Origin: CAVXGU01 sp963761615
Lineage (GTDB): Bacteria > Acidobacteriota > Vicinamibacteria > Vicinamibacterales > CAVVIG01
Direction: 5' to 3'
Assembly: GCA_963761615.1 (NCBI GenBank)
Contig: CAVXGU010000004.1
Location: forward strand, 1 to 64,000
DNA: 64,000 bases
Part shown: positions 1 through 8,653 of the stretch, piece by piece
Position numbering within the stretch: position 1 is the stretch's first letter
Layout of the letters: every line of letters begins with the position of its first letter
Position numbers and translations under genes: made by a program
The notes under the pieces: model-generated
What the model saw: the letters and a program-made list of their open reading frames with translations, nothing else
Database searches by the model: none
Told to the model about the DNA's origin: nothing

Positions 1-86
1 GTAGCGCAGGCCTTCAGGCCTGCCCTGCCGGAGCGGACCTGAAGGTCCGCGCTACGACAAACGGCGGACCTGAAGGTCCGCGCTAC
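1..86. repeat. REP cluster left of the RAYT gene (3 copies)
   Basis: Three short palindromic units lie here. One reads GTAG-CGC followed by the palindrome AGGCCT-TC-AGGCCT (1-23). The other two, at 34-55 and 65-86, read the other way and use the palindrome GGACCT-GA-AGGTCC ending in CGCTAC, the complement of GTAGCG. GTAG next to an imperfect or perfect hairpin is the hallmark of REP sequences handled by RAYT transposases. The third unit overlaps the stop codon of the neighbouring transposase. Confidence 0.93.
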
Positions 87-616
87 ACCGGCGCGGTCGT
101 TCGACGCGCGTGTAGGGGAGGCCTTCGGGCCTGCTTCTGCCAGAGTGCGATCAACGCGCCCATCTCGTACACGCCCGATCCCGCGAAAGGATACTCGCCG
201 ATCGCGCGGCTCAATCCCGCGCGGATCGGATTTTCGAGCGTGTACCGCATCGCGCCCTCGGTCGCCTCATCGTCGCGGAGCACGTGCTCGTAATAGCCCG
301 CCTGCCAGAGGTGACAGCCGTGAGACTGCCTGTACGCGTAGCCGGTCTTCTGCTTGAACAGCTTCATGAAGGAAATGAGATCGGCGCGATCCGACTCGCC
401 GACGAGCACCAGGTGCACATGATCCGGCATGACACAGTAGGCAGGAACTGCCAGCTCGAATTGACGTGAGGTGGTCAGCAGATGCTCGATCGTCTGCCGA
501 GCGACCGCGGTATTCGTGAATGCGCGGCGTCGGCCGGCTGTGCAGGTTGTGACGAAATACCGTTGGTACCCGACGTAGGTGAAGGTCCCGAGCCGCCGCG
601 GGCGGTTGGTGATCAC
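83..616 (-). CDS. REP-associated tyrosine transposase (RAYT, TnpA_REP/Y1 family)
   Basis: This 177-residue protein belongs to the Y1 transposase superfamily, HUH single-strand nucleases that cut and rejoin REP DNA through a phosphotyrosine. The HUH-type metal motif is seen as PDHVHLVL (His66 and His68), and the candidate catalytic tyrosine lies in QAGYYEHVLRD (Tyr108/109), as in other RAYTs. The N-terminus RRLGTFTYVGYQRYFVTTCT is the usual first strand. The start is GTG at 616 and no earlier in-frame start is seen. There are no IS-like terminal repeats; REP hairpins lie on both sides (1-86 and 652-731), and the stop codon TAG is itself part of the GTAG of the REP at 65-86. RAYTs are generally domesticated single-copy genes that spread or maintain REPs, and the abundance of matching REPs in this window fits an active or recently active enzyme. 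Confidence 0.93.
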   Translation of the reverse strand: MITNRPRRLGTFTYVGYQRYFVTTCTAGRRRAFTNTAVARQTIEHLLTTSRQFELAVPAYCVMPDHVHLVLVGESDRADLISFMKLFKQKTGYAYRQSHGCHLWQAGYYEHVLRDDEATEGAMRYTLENPIRAGLSRAIGEYPFAGSGVYEMGALIALWQKQARRPPLHARRTTAPV

Positions 617-651
617 GACGATGGCGATGCAATGGACGCGCCGTCAGGGGA

Positions 652-731
652 AGGCCTGAAGGCCTGACTGGGGCAGCGGACCTGAAGGTCCGCGTTACGT
701 CCGTGCATGCGGACGCGAGGGTCCGCGCTAC
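652..731. repeat. REP cluster right of the RAYT gene
   Basis: An AGGCCT-GA-AGGCCT palindrome lies at 652-665, a full GGACCT-GA-AGGTCC unit ending CGTTAC at 677-698, and a decayed copy ending GTCCGCGCTAC at 709-731. With the left cluster they bracket the transposase gene and make a REPtron-like unit. The decayed copy sits nine bases from the stop codon of the next gene. Confidence 0.88.
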
Positions 732-739
732 GCCTGCGT

Positions 740-2011
740 CTATCGCAGGAGAATCTCGGCCGATTTGGGTGCCAGTTGAAAGCCGCTCGTTGGCGACGTA
801 ATGAGCCGACCGGTGATCTTCCCGTCACGCGGCACCGCGCCGCCGCCTTCAAAGGTCACGCGTCTCATCGGCGTGTCGAGCGTGACCGACACGGGCCGCG
901 TTCCCGGATTGACCAGCACCACCCCCTTGGCGAACTCGCGGCGGTAGACACCGTGCCAGCGAAGCTCGTCAAGCGTCACCGGATTCTGCCGCGCCGCCCC
1001 CAGGTCGAGTTCCCATTCCGGATACCACTCGAGCGGGCTGGATGCGAAGTAGGAGACGTACGTCCGGCTGCCCTTGACCAGCAGGTAGCTTCCGAGCAGG
1101 TACTCGCGCTTGCCGACATCTGACGGCGACGACAGGTAGTTCTGCAGGATCACGATCTTGTTCTTGCGCACGAGCGACAAGGTCTTGTCGAGTGCCGCCC
1201 GCCAGTCCCTCGTGCTCAGCTTCGGATCGCTGAATCCTTCCGAAAAGACGCCAGACGTCAGCGAGTAGTCGGTCTTGTCCCATGTCGTCGAGAAATTGCC
1301 GACGTTCGGAATAAGCGCCACTCTCCGCGCCTCGAGAGACCGGTCGAGTCCTTGAATCCAGTCCTCCCACACCGCAACCCAGGTCGTGCCGCCCATTTCT
1401 CGGAACTTGTTCGTCCGCACGCCGGTGCCCGTCAGACGGGGGTCGACCGGACTCCGCGCATCCTGCTGCACCATCGCGGGCGACGCTGAGTCGAGGAATA
1501 CGCCGTCGTACTCTCCGGCCCGCACCTGTTGCAGGATCGAGTCGCGCCAGTAGGCCTGGAAGCCCGGATCTGCCACGTTCATCAGGAGCTTACCGTCGTG
1601 CACGCTCGCCACGCGCTGGTGCGACGTGGTGTGCCAGAACCAGGACTCGTGCGTGTCGACGAACTTGTCGTCATTGGCCCAGTCTTGCCGTCGACAATGA
1701 ACTTCGCCGCCGACTGCCACATCGCCAGGTGATAGTGCAGCACGAGGAAGTCCGGATTGATCGGCCCGCAGCGCGTGCGTGATGTCGAGCGTCAGCTTCT
1801 GGCTGCCGGCGTAGTGCGTCGCCGCGAACTCGAGCTGCTGCCGGCTCATGCGGCTCGGCAGCTGATCCGTGAACACCGCGATCCGCTGCGTGGTGTCGGG
1901 AAACACACGGTGCGGCGTCGCGGCGAGCAGGATGGCGGCCGAGAGGACCCCGGCCGTCACGAAGGTCACGAAGCGAGCCACGAAGGACACGAAAGCTGTT
2001 CGGCCTGTCAT
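740..2011 (-). CDS. putative TIM-barrel glycoside hydrolase (GHL15-like), with two compensating frame breaks
   Basis: This exported protein of about 423 residues resembles the hypothetical glycosyl hydrolase families that carry a TIM barrel with an EYDGVFLDSAS motif (around residues 175-185). The substrate is unknown. The start is taken as ATG 2011, which overlaps the TGA of the upstream antitoxin and is followed by a hydrophobic leader ending near LLAATPHRVFP. Between 1762 and 1684 the continuous frame reads nonsense, whereas the next frame gives a family-like segment beginning INPDFLVLHYHLAMWQ. One extra base near 1762 and one missing base near 1682 explain this, so length is preserved. The leader is encoded by four CACGAAG direct repeats (1958-1994, plus strand), an unusual origin for a signal peptide. 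Confidence 0.6.
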   Translation of the reverse strand: MTGRTAFVSFVARFVTFVTAGVLSAAILLAATPHRVFPDTTQRIAVFTDQLPSRMSRQQLEFAATHYAGSQKLTLDITHALRADQSGLPRAALSPGDVAVGGEVHCRRQDWANDDKFVDTHESWFWHTTSHQRVASVHDGKLLMNVADPGFQAYWRDSILQQVRAGEYDGVFLDSASPAMVQQDARSPVDPRLTGTGVRTNKFREMGGTTWVAVWEDWIQGLDRSLEARRVALIPNVGNFSTTWDKTDYSLTSGVFSEGFSDPKLSTRDWRAALDKTLSLVRKNKIVILQNYLSSPSDVGKREYLLGSYLLVKGSRTYVSYFASSPLEWYPEWELDLGAARQNPVTLDELRWHGVYRREFAKGVVLVNPGTRPVSVTLDTPMRRVTFEGGGAVPRDGKITGRLITSPTSGFQLAPKSAEILLR

Positions 2012-2262
2012 GTCCGAGCTTTCGATTGCGACTTGAACGAGTGACCGACCCCGATCCACGCATCGATCTCCACTGCCGTCGGACGTCGCGACTGTTTCTC
2101 CCAGCTGGCCTCGATCTGTTCGAGGACCGCACGCCGCCTGACGACGTAGCCTTCGATCAGTTCGCGGACTTCATGGTCCATGGAGCGATGGTGCCGTCTG
2201 GCCAGCGCCTTCAGCGACCGGACGACTTTCGCCGGGACGTTCCTGATCGTGATCGTGGGCAT
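2008..2262 (-). CDS. orphan FitA/VapB-like ribbon-helix-helix antitoxin
   Basis: This 84-residue protein begins MPTITIRNVPAKVVRSLKAL, the RHH strand and helix of FitA/VapB antitoxins that bind DNA as dimers and neutralise a PIN-domain toxin. The second helix, RRHHRSMDHEVRELIEGYV, and the C-terminal toxin-binding region PTAVEIDAWIG are also present. No PIN toxin follows; the next gene downstream is the glycosidase-like gene, whose ATG overlaps this TGA by four bases. The last ten residues (SFKSQSKART) do not look like the family and may come from a rearrangement that removed the toxin. As an orphan it may act only as a repressor or be decaying. Confidence 0.8.
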   Translation of the reverse strand: MPTITIRNVPAKVVRSLKALARRHHRSMDHEVRELIEGYVVRRRAVLEQIEASWEKQSRRPTAVEIDAWIGVGHSFKSQSKART

Positions 2263-2326
2263 TCCCAGGTCCCTGCCGCGAACACCATGGTAGCGCCGGT
2301 ACCGGTTGCCGCAAGTAGCGGGCTAC

Positions 2327-2437
2327 AGCGTTTTCGAGATCGATGTCGCCCCGAGATCGGTGTAGCCGCGGACCTTCAGGTCCGCGAATGCGAAGCCGAC
2401 CTGAAGGTCGGCCGCTACCGCGAAACAAAAACCGCTC
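2327..2437 (+). repeat. composite REP element, copy 1 (111 bp)
   Basis: The element begins AGCGTTTTCGAGATCGATG, passes through GTGTAGCCGCGGACC and the hairpin GGACCTTCAGGTCC, has a second hairpin CGACCTGAAGGTCG, and ends GCGAAACAAAAACCGCTC. The complement of the right end, GAGCGGTTTTTGTTTCGC, resembles the left end, so the termini are imperfect inverted repeats. Related copies lie at 21704-21866, 25391-25486 (inverted) and 33150-33346. The rest of the spacer, 2438-2633, shows no credible gene. Confidence 0.85.
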
Positions 2438-2633
2438 GAGCGCCAGCGAACCATGCGAGCGCCGCGTTGCCAGCGACAGACGGGAAACCGCGAGCGCAGG
2501 GCCGAGTCCGGGCGCAGGTCGCGGACCTGCGTCCTCTGCAACGGAGATCCGGAGCCGCGGTTTCCCGCGGCGTCGAGCGGTTCGCCGCCGGAGCCCGTGT
2601 CCTGGCCCGCTGCGCCGGATCTCACGCGCCGGG

Positions 2634-2686
2634 CGGACCTGAAGGTCCGCGCTACAACCGACGGCGGACCTGAAGGTCCGCGCTAC
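2634..2686. repeat. REP pair at the 3' end of malate synthase
   Basis: Two copies of CGGACCT-GA-AGGTCCG followed by CGCTAC lie at 2634-2655 and 2665-2686. On the minus strand the second reads GTAGCGCGGACC, and its TAG (2685-2683) is the stop codon of the malate synthase gene. Confidence 0.9.
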
Positions 2687-4797
2687 GTCGAGAAGACGTC
2701 GAACACGTAGTCGTGCGCCGCGAGGGCGCGCTCGGCGAGATCCCGTCCGGCGGGCGTGCTCGATCGCGCCGCGGCGACGAGTTCGTCCCTCGACTTCGCG
2801 AACACCGCGTCCAGGATGACCTCGCGGTCGTGCGCCGGCTGCTCGATCAGGCTGAGCAGCACGCGCGACCCGTACTTGACCCATCGGGGCTGCGGCGCAA
2901 TCGGCTTCCGTCCGGCTGGAGGTGAATCACGTGGCGGCGGAGCACCTCCAGGACCAGCTCGGCGTCGGTGTCCTCGTAGCGGATGCCTCTCGCCGCGAAC
3001 ATCTGCCTGACGGTCTCGCGCCGCTCGTCGAGAAGCCGCACGAACAGCTCCGGCGTCACCCGATCGCCCGCCTTCGAATATTTTCCGTCATCGGTCAGCG
3101 TCACGCCGTGGAAGACGGTCAGGTAGAGGAAGTGCAGGAAGATCTCGTAGGTCGCGAGATCGTTCATGAACCGCAGCCCGGTGTTCGGATCGTCGATGGC
3201 CGCGGCGTTGTTGCCGCGGAGCTGCTGGTACATGAACTCGCTCGCCATGTACATCGCATGCCGCAGCCCATCCTCCGTCGTCGGTCCCTTGGGTCTCGCG
3301 AGAAGCGCCGTCCGCGCCGCGTCGCCGAAAAGCCGGTCCGGCGAGAGGTCGGCCTCCGTGAGCTGGAGGGGAGCGACGCGACCCTCCTTCAGCAGGTCCA
3401 GAGACTTCAGCCGATTCGCGCTCCTGCGGCGTGGCGGTGTCGACGATGGACTGGAGCTTGTCGAACGGCGCGACGAGCGGCTCGCGGCCGGCCGCCACGT
3501 AGGCCGGAGCGACGGTCGCGACCCAGCTCTGACGGTACGTGTCGTGGAGCTGTCCCTCGATCGAAAAGAGTCCCGCCAGACGCTCGCGCAGCTTGTCGAA
3601 CCAGATGTCGTGCAGCGCCTTGCCGTCGAGCTCCGGGGCGCGCGGGTTCTGCATCTGCGCCGCCATGCCGCCGATCGGGAACCCGCCGGCCAGAAGCGCC
3701 AGCAGCGCGTTCCTGCGGGTGTAGTAGCTCATCGACGGCTCGGTCATGGTGACCGAACCGGGATTCGGGATGACCATCGCGGGATCGTGATGGAACATGT
3801 CCTCCCGGCTGTTCAGGTAGTCCCACCGGCCGACGTTCGGGCCGATCAGGTTCTCGCGCAGCACCCACTGGACGACTTCCTGCTGCAGCGCGAACTCCGC
3901 TCTCTCGTTCAGCATCTTGATCTTCAGCGTGCCCCGCGGGACGCCCATCGCGTGCTCGATGTCCTTCAGCAGGACGCCGACCACGCGCGCCTCCTCCCAG
4001 GTCTCGATCTTCGGCACGTAGTAGTAGATGCCCGAGCCGTTGCGCTCCTGCGCCTCGAAGTTGTTCAGCGCGTGCATCACGAGCGCCGGGACGATCGCCG
4101 GCGCCTCGCGGCCGTCCACCGCGGTCTGGCGGTTGCGCAGGTGCAGCCCGGGGACGCGATGGAAGATGGTCGGCCACTTCGAGGGCGGCACGTCGATCGT
4201 GTACTGCCGCGGCACGGTCCGGCCCTGCGCGTCCCGGCTGGTCTTGGTGGGATGCAGGAACGGGCGGCCGTCCCACTCGTGCGCCAGGATCTGCGAGAGG
4301 TTGCGCCACGCCTGGTAGAGCTGTTCCCTGTAGTCGCCGCCCGCGTCTTCCCAGTCCCACATCCACGACGCGGCGCCGCTGTTCAAGGCGCCCATCGCCA
4401 TGCCCAGATCGATGCACGGCCCGGTTCCCTCGAGGCCCGGCGTCCGCACATCGTCCGGGATCGGCACGCGCGGCGCGAGCCGCCAGGCGGCGGGCGTCTC
4501 GCGGCCGAAGAAGCCGTCCAGCATGCCCTGGCGGATCTGCCCGACCGTGGCCTGGTGGCCGTCCGGATCGGTCACGACCAGCCGTGGATCGAGAAAGTCG
4601 TAGTGCGCCTCGCCCCGGGCCACCTGCGCCTGGACGGCATGGCGCAGCGACAGCAGGCGCGCGATCTCGTCGCGCGTCGCGACGGTGAGCGATCCGATCA
4701 GGTCTTCGACGCCGACCGGACGCCCGTGAATGGTTTTGCGACCGAACAGATCCGGGTAGTCCCGGCGGATATCCTCGCGAACGACGACGTGTGGCAT
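2683..4797 (-). CDS. aceB: malate synthase with a compensating pair of frame breaks
   Basis: Malate synthase condenses glyoxylate with acetyl-CoA in the glyoxylate shunt. Family features in order are the N-terminal MPHVVVREDIRRDYPDLFG, the active-site region WMWDWEDAGGD, IYYYVPKIETWEEARVV, GPNVGRWDYLNS and GSVTMTEPSMSYYTRR. The first frame holds to about 3418 (VDTATPQER). The next frame then carries KSLDLLKEGRVAPLQLTEAD and MYMASEFMYQQLRGNNAAA down to about 2905 (RRHVIHLQPDG). After that the original frame resumes with KPIAPQPRWVKYGSRVLLSL and ends FDVFST at 2683. One extra and one missing base account for this. Read literally the protein would stop at 3088. About 704 residues are expected when repaired, longer than E. 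coli AceB because of the C-terminal extension. No isocitrate lyase gene is in the window. Confidence 0.85.
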
Positions 4798-4997
4798 GGC
4801 AGTGATCCGGCGGCGGCGATCCGACTGAGACTGCCTTTGTATCCGCGTCCGCGGCGGCCGTCAACCACTCGCGTGCAGACACGATCTGGAAGACGGCGCG
4901 GCTCTCGACCACTCATCGATCATTGTTGAAGCTCAAATGGACGGGCTGGCATATGCTTGGCGCGTCAACACGTCCAGTGGAAAGGAGGGCTCTCCGC

Positions 4998-5606
4998 ATG
5001 GCCAGGACACTCAGAACATCGTTCGCCGTGCTCGCGGTGTTGGCAGTGTGCGCGGTCACTTTTCGAACGGCGGCGGCTCAGGCTCCAACGGGCCTCTATT
5101 GTGCGGCGCCGAGTCAATTCGAAGGGACGATGCTCGTCGTCGAAGCACAGCGCGGACCGAAGCACCCACCGCGCATCGTCAACTGGTCGTATGATTTCGC
5201 GGACAGGCGCGAGCGTTTCGACTGGCTGACGGGGACAGGAGCGATCGCCAGGACGATCATTCAGAAGGAAATCGCCGGTATCGCTTATCAGTACGACATC
5301 GCGCCGTCCGGCGATTGTTCCTATCGAGAGCTGCCGGATGGCATGCAACAGATTGGCGTGGCGGACGACTTTCTGAGCGAGGCCGACTTCACGATCGGCG
5401 GCGAGCTCGAAGCCTCACGATTCATGTTTGCCGCCGACCATAGGGGAAACAAGCCCGGCGCGGTTCTCGTCGTCGCCAAGAAGACGTGCATTCCCATCTT
5501 CTTTCAGGGTGACGCCAGGGCGCAGAAACTGGTCTATCGAGACATCACCGTGGGAATCAGGAACCCCAACGTCTTCAACACGCCCCCGAGCTGCGTGGCG
5601 CGATAG
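4998..5606 (+). CDS. secreted ependymin-related protein
   Basis: This 202-residue protein has a signal peptide ending near FRTAAAQA. The start ATG 4998 follows a strong AAAGGAGGG site; an in-frame ATG upstream lacks one. The mature part matches the ependymin plan: a first cysteine in GLYCAAPSQFEGTM (Cys35), YDFADRRERFDW resembling the YDxxNQRVR segment, GDCSYREL (Cys107), DFTIGGELE, a third cysteine in KTCIPIFF (Cys164) and the terminal signature DITVGIRNPNVFNTPPSC (Cys199). Animal ependymins end in a near-identical D-I-x-x-G-I-x-D-P-x-V-F-x-P-P-x-x-C pattern. The fold is a lipid-binding LolA/LppX-like half barrel, so a periplasmic or extracellular hydrophobic ligand is plausible, but no ligand can be read from sequence. 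It stands alone between malate synthase and a diguanylate cyclase. Confidence 0.78.
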   Translation: MARTLRTSFAVLAVLAVCAVTFRTAAAQAPTGLYCAAPSQFEGTMLVVEAQRGPKHPPRIVNWSYDFADRRERFDWLTGTGAIARTIIQKEIAGIAYQYDIAPSGDCSYRELPDGMQQIGVADDFLSEADFTIGGELEASRFMFAADHRGNKPGAVLVVAKKTCIPIFFQGDARAQKLVYRDITVGIRNPNVFNTPPSCVAR

Positions 5607-5680
5607 GCGGCTTGCGCGGCCTTCGGCCATGCCCTGAGTGCGAAAGGGTCCTGGGCGATTTGGCGTGAAGACGGCGAGCG

Positions 5681-6894
5681 TCACATGACGAGGCAGCTCG
5701 AGGGCGCCGTCTGGCGGCTGTCGATCTTGCAGCGGTACATCCGCGAGTCGGCCGCGTCCAGCAGCGCGTCGAGGCTCTCGGCATCCTGCGGCGAGACGGC
5801 GATGCCGAGGCTCACGGTGAGCGAGAGGTGCCCGTTCGGAGATTCCACGCGCAGCTCACGGACGGACGCGCGGAGATCGGCGGCGAGCCGCTCGACGACC
5901 TCCGCGCGGCAGTCGGAGAGCACGATCAGGAACTCGTCGCCGCCGTAGCGGGCGCACATGTCGTAGGAGCGAATGGACTGCTGCAGGCACTGTCCGACCT
6001 GCCGCAGCGCCCGATCGCCGACGCGATGCCCGTGGAGGTCGTTGATCGCTTGAAGTCGTCGACGTCCACGAGGACGAGCGCCAGGCTCGTGTTGCGCCTG
6101 GCGGCGCGCGTCAGCTCGCGCGTGGCGTACTGCAGGATGTGCCGCCGGTTCGCGAGACCGGTCCCGGGATCGGTCGCCGAGTCCCGCTCGCGCTCGAAGT
6201 AAGCCTGCAGGTTGCGGATCGTCAACACGAGCGGCACCACGAGGAACGCGACGGGCCACAGGTTCCGCTGGCGCACGCCGCTGAAGATGGCCGCGGCGAG
6301 GCCCGCGCCGAGCAGGTACGACGGCCAGATCCAGAGGAACGAGTCGCTCCAGATCCGCACCGGCGACTCGCCGCCGGTCAGGCCGATGGCGGCGGCGACG
6401 AGGCCCGAGTTGAGCAGGAAGAACGTCGTCGCCGCGCCCGCGAGCGGCACGAACATCGTCGCCGGCTCCCACAGGCCGGGATGCCCGCCGAGCGCGACGT
6501 AGGCCTGTCCCGCGACGTAGACGGCGCACACGAGCGCGGCAATGCTGAACAGGGTCTGGTGCGGCGGGTTCTTCAACCGGCTTCGAAACGTGCACTGGCC
6601 CCAGCCGCCGACGGCGGCCACCAGCACGGCGGCGTGCGGGCCGAGGACGAGAATCGTCAAGTAGTCCAGCAGCAGAGAGAGCGTCAGCGTCGAGAGGCCG
6701 TGCGGCAGGCTGGCCTTGACCATCGACGCCGGGATGGCGGCGACGGCCAGCGCGAACGCCTCGAGGCCGTACGCCCCGACGGCGGCCGGCAGCGAGTACG
6801 CGATGATGCCCACGCCGGCGAGACACACGGCGGCGACGAAGACCTGCGCGGACTCCGGCAGCTCCGCCCACGACGGGAGCCGGTCAGGAACCAC
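5681..6894 (-). CDS. membrane diguanylate cyclase (GGDEF), one frame break
   Basis: The protein has about eight hydrophobic segments over residues 15-220, starting VFVAAVCLAGVGIIAYSLPA, then a GGDEF domain that makes cyclic di-GMP from GTP. The domain begins SATDPGTGLANRRHILQY and its active-site loop is intact (ARYGGDEFLIVLSD). At about 6052 the frame breaks: LVLVDVDDFK is followed in the next frame by AINDLHGHRVGDRALRQVGQ, the normal continuation. One G is missing where AAGGCG would be expected. The start is GTG 6894. The N-terminal membrane module probably senses an unknown signal. It shares its spacer with no obvious partner. Confidence 0.85.
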
Positions 6895-7206
6895 CGGTCA
6901 CGTCCCCTCCCGTTGCTGCGATCGACGCTCGGGGTGCCCGCCGCCACGCCCACGGGCAGCGGCGTGACCGAAGGCCGGAAACAGATCGTCGTGTCACGGC
7001 GTCAATCGCAGCAAGGGAGAGACCAAGCCGGTACTCGACAATTCGAACTGTCAATATCCAGAGCGCTTAGGGAGCGTCTTCGGCTGAGTCGCTGCTGGCC
7101 GACATGTGCTGAAACAGACCACGAAATCACGAGCGGGCAGGGACCAGTCCACAGAAAACAAGGGGATTAGGGGGCCTTTGCGCCGTTCAACCGAGCGTGA
7201 GCCGAT
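6895..7206. other. 312-bp spacer without a recognised gene
   Basis: No ORF here has plausible codon use or a ribosome site. A TTGACA hexamer occurs on the minus strand near 7045-7050, but no matching -10 is placed 16-18 bases away. No REP or element copy is present, unlike most spacers of this size in the window. Confidence 0.6.
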
Positions 7207-8622
7207 TCAGACCACCGTGCTCTCGATCGCCACACGCGCCGCCTCGATCGCCCGCCGCACATCGTCCGCCGATGTCTGCCAGTTGCAGACACTGATCCGC
7301 ATGCAGCGCATTCCACGCCATGTGCTGGGACCGAAGAACGCCTCGCCGCCGGCGACGATGGCGGCGATCACCCGTTCGGTGTGACGGTCGTGATCCGCGC
7401 CGGTGGCGCCCGCTCGCGGGTCGGGGAACCGCACCAGTCCCTGGTTGATCGTCGGCTCCCAGAGCAGCTCGGCGCCAGCCAGCGCGCCGATGCCGACGGC
7501 GATCGCGTGCGCGTGCTCGCAGCAGCGCTCGACCAGGGCGGCGATGCCCTGGCGACCGAGCTGGCGAATGGCCGCATAGGTCGCGAAGCCGCGGGCGCGG
7601 CGCGAGAACTCGGGGTTCCAGTCCACCTCGTCGCGCGCAGTCTCCGACGGCGTCAGATACGCGGCGCGCTGCGACATGGCCGCGCGGTGCGCCTCGGCGT
7701 CGGCGACGATGGCGTAGCCGCAGTCGTAGGGCACGTTCAGCCACTTGTGGCCGTCGGTGGCCCAGGAATCGGCGGCGTCGACGCCGCGCAGGAACCGCCG
7801 CAGCTTCGGACTCGCCCCCGCCCACAAGCCGAAGGCGCCGTCGACGTGGACCCACGCCCGGTACTTCCTGGCGATCGGCACCAGGGCCTCGAAGTCGTCG
7901 TAGGCGCCGGTGTTGATCTCGCCCGCCTGCATCAGCACGATCGTCGGGGTGTCCGGCGTCTTCGAGAGCTCGGCCTGGAGGACCGCGGCGGGCAGCCTGC
8001 CGGCGGGGTCGAGCGGGAGATCGACGACGCAGTCGGTGCCCATCCCGAGCAGCCGGACCGATCGCGCGATCGTGGCGTGGCGGTGCTCGCCGGTCACGAC
8101 GCGGATCGCGGGCGCACGGAAGAGGCCCTGTCGCTCCACGTCCCACCCGGCGCGCTGCAGGACGCGGTAGCGCGCCGCGGCGAGTCCGACCGTGTTGGCC
8201 ATCTGGCCGCCGGTCACCAGCGCGAAGCTCGCCGTGGCGGGCAGGCCGAGCAGATCCTTGAGCCACTCGCCCGCGGCCTCTTCGGCGATCGCGGCCGCGG
8301 GGCTGACGGCGTACATCCCCGCGTTCTGATCCCACGCCGACGTGAGCCAGTCGGCCGCCAGGGCCGACGGCACGGCGCCGCCGATCACCCACGCGAAGAA
8401 TCGTCCGCCGCCCGAGCCGAGCAGGCCGCCCGTCACGTCGGCGGCGAGCTGCTCGACGACTGCGAGCGGCGGCATGCCGCGATCGTTCAGGGGCCGGCAC
8501 AGCCGGCGTCGCAATTCGTCCACGGTCGCCACGGCGTTCACTTCGCGGCGATCGAGCGAGGACAGATACGCGATCGTGGTGCGCAGGGCGAGCTCGAGGG
8601 CAGCGGGCGTGTCGGGATCCAT
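7207..8622 (-). CDS. PLP-dependent amino-acid decarboxylase (group II family)
   Basis: This protein of about 471 residues belongs to the aromatic-L-amino-acid/glutamate decarboxylase family, which removes the carboxylate of an amino acid to give an amine. The PLP lysine lies in DSWATDGHKWLNVPYDCG and the family aspartate in WVHVDGAFGLWA. TGGQMANTVGLAAAR is the phosphate-binding turn. The start chosen is ATG 8622 (MDPDTPAALELALRTTIAYL), although ATG 8655 is also open. It is divergent from the ligase-carrier-GNAT genes with about 30 bases between starts, so shared control and a shared pathway are likely. The amino-acid substrate cannot be told from sequence. Confidence 0.9.
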   Translation of the reverse strand: MDPDTPAALELALRTTIAYLSSLDRREVNAVATVDELRRRLCRPLNDRGMPPLAVVEQLAADVTGGLLGSGGGRFFAWVIGGAVPSALAADWLTSAWDQNAGMYAVSPAAAIAEEAAGEWLKDLLGLPATASFALVTGGQMANTVGLAAARYRVLQRAGWDVERQGLFRAPAIRVVTGEHRHATIARSVRLLGMGTDCVVDLPLDPAGRLPAAVLQAELSKTPDTPTIVLMQAGEINTGAYDDFEALVPIARKYRAWVHVDGAFGLWAGASPKLRRFLRGVDAADSWATDGHKWLNVPYDCGYAIVADAEAHRAAMSQRAAYLTPSETARDEVDWNPEFSRRARGFATYAAIRQLGRQGIAALVERCCEHAHAIAVGIGALAGAELLWEPTINQGLVRFPDPRAGATGADHDRHTERVIAAIVAGGEAFFGPSTWRGMRCMRISVCNWQTSADDVRRAIEAARVAIESTVV

Positions 8623-8653
8623 AAGGCTCCACGACAGGGTATCGTGAGAGCGC

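Noticed and set aside
1684..2008. A PIN-domain toxin gene expected after the antitoxin
   Set aside because: All frames downstream were read; none has the acidic PIN motifs, only the glycosidase-like protein.
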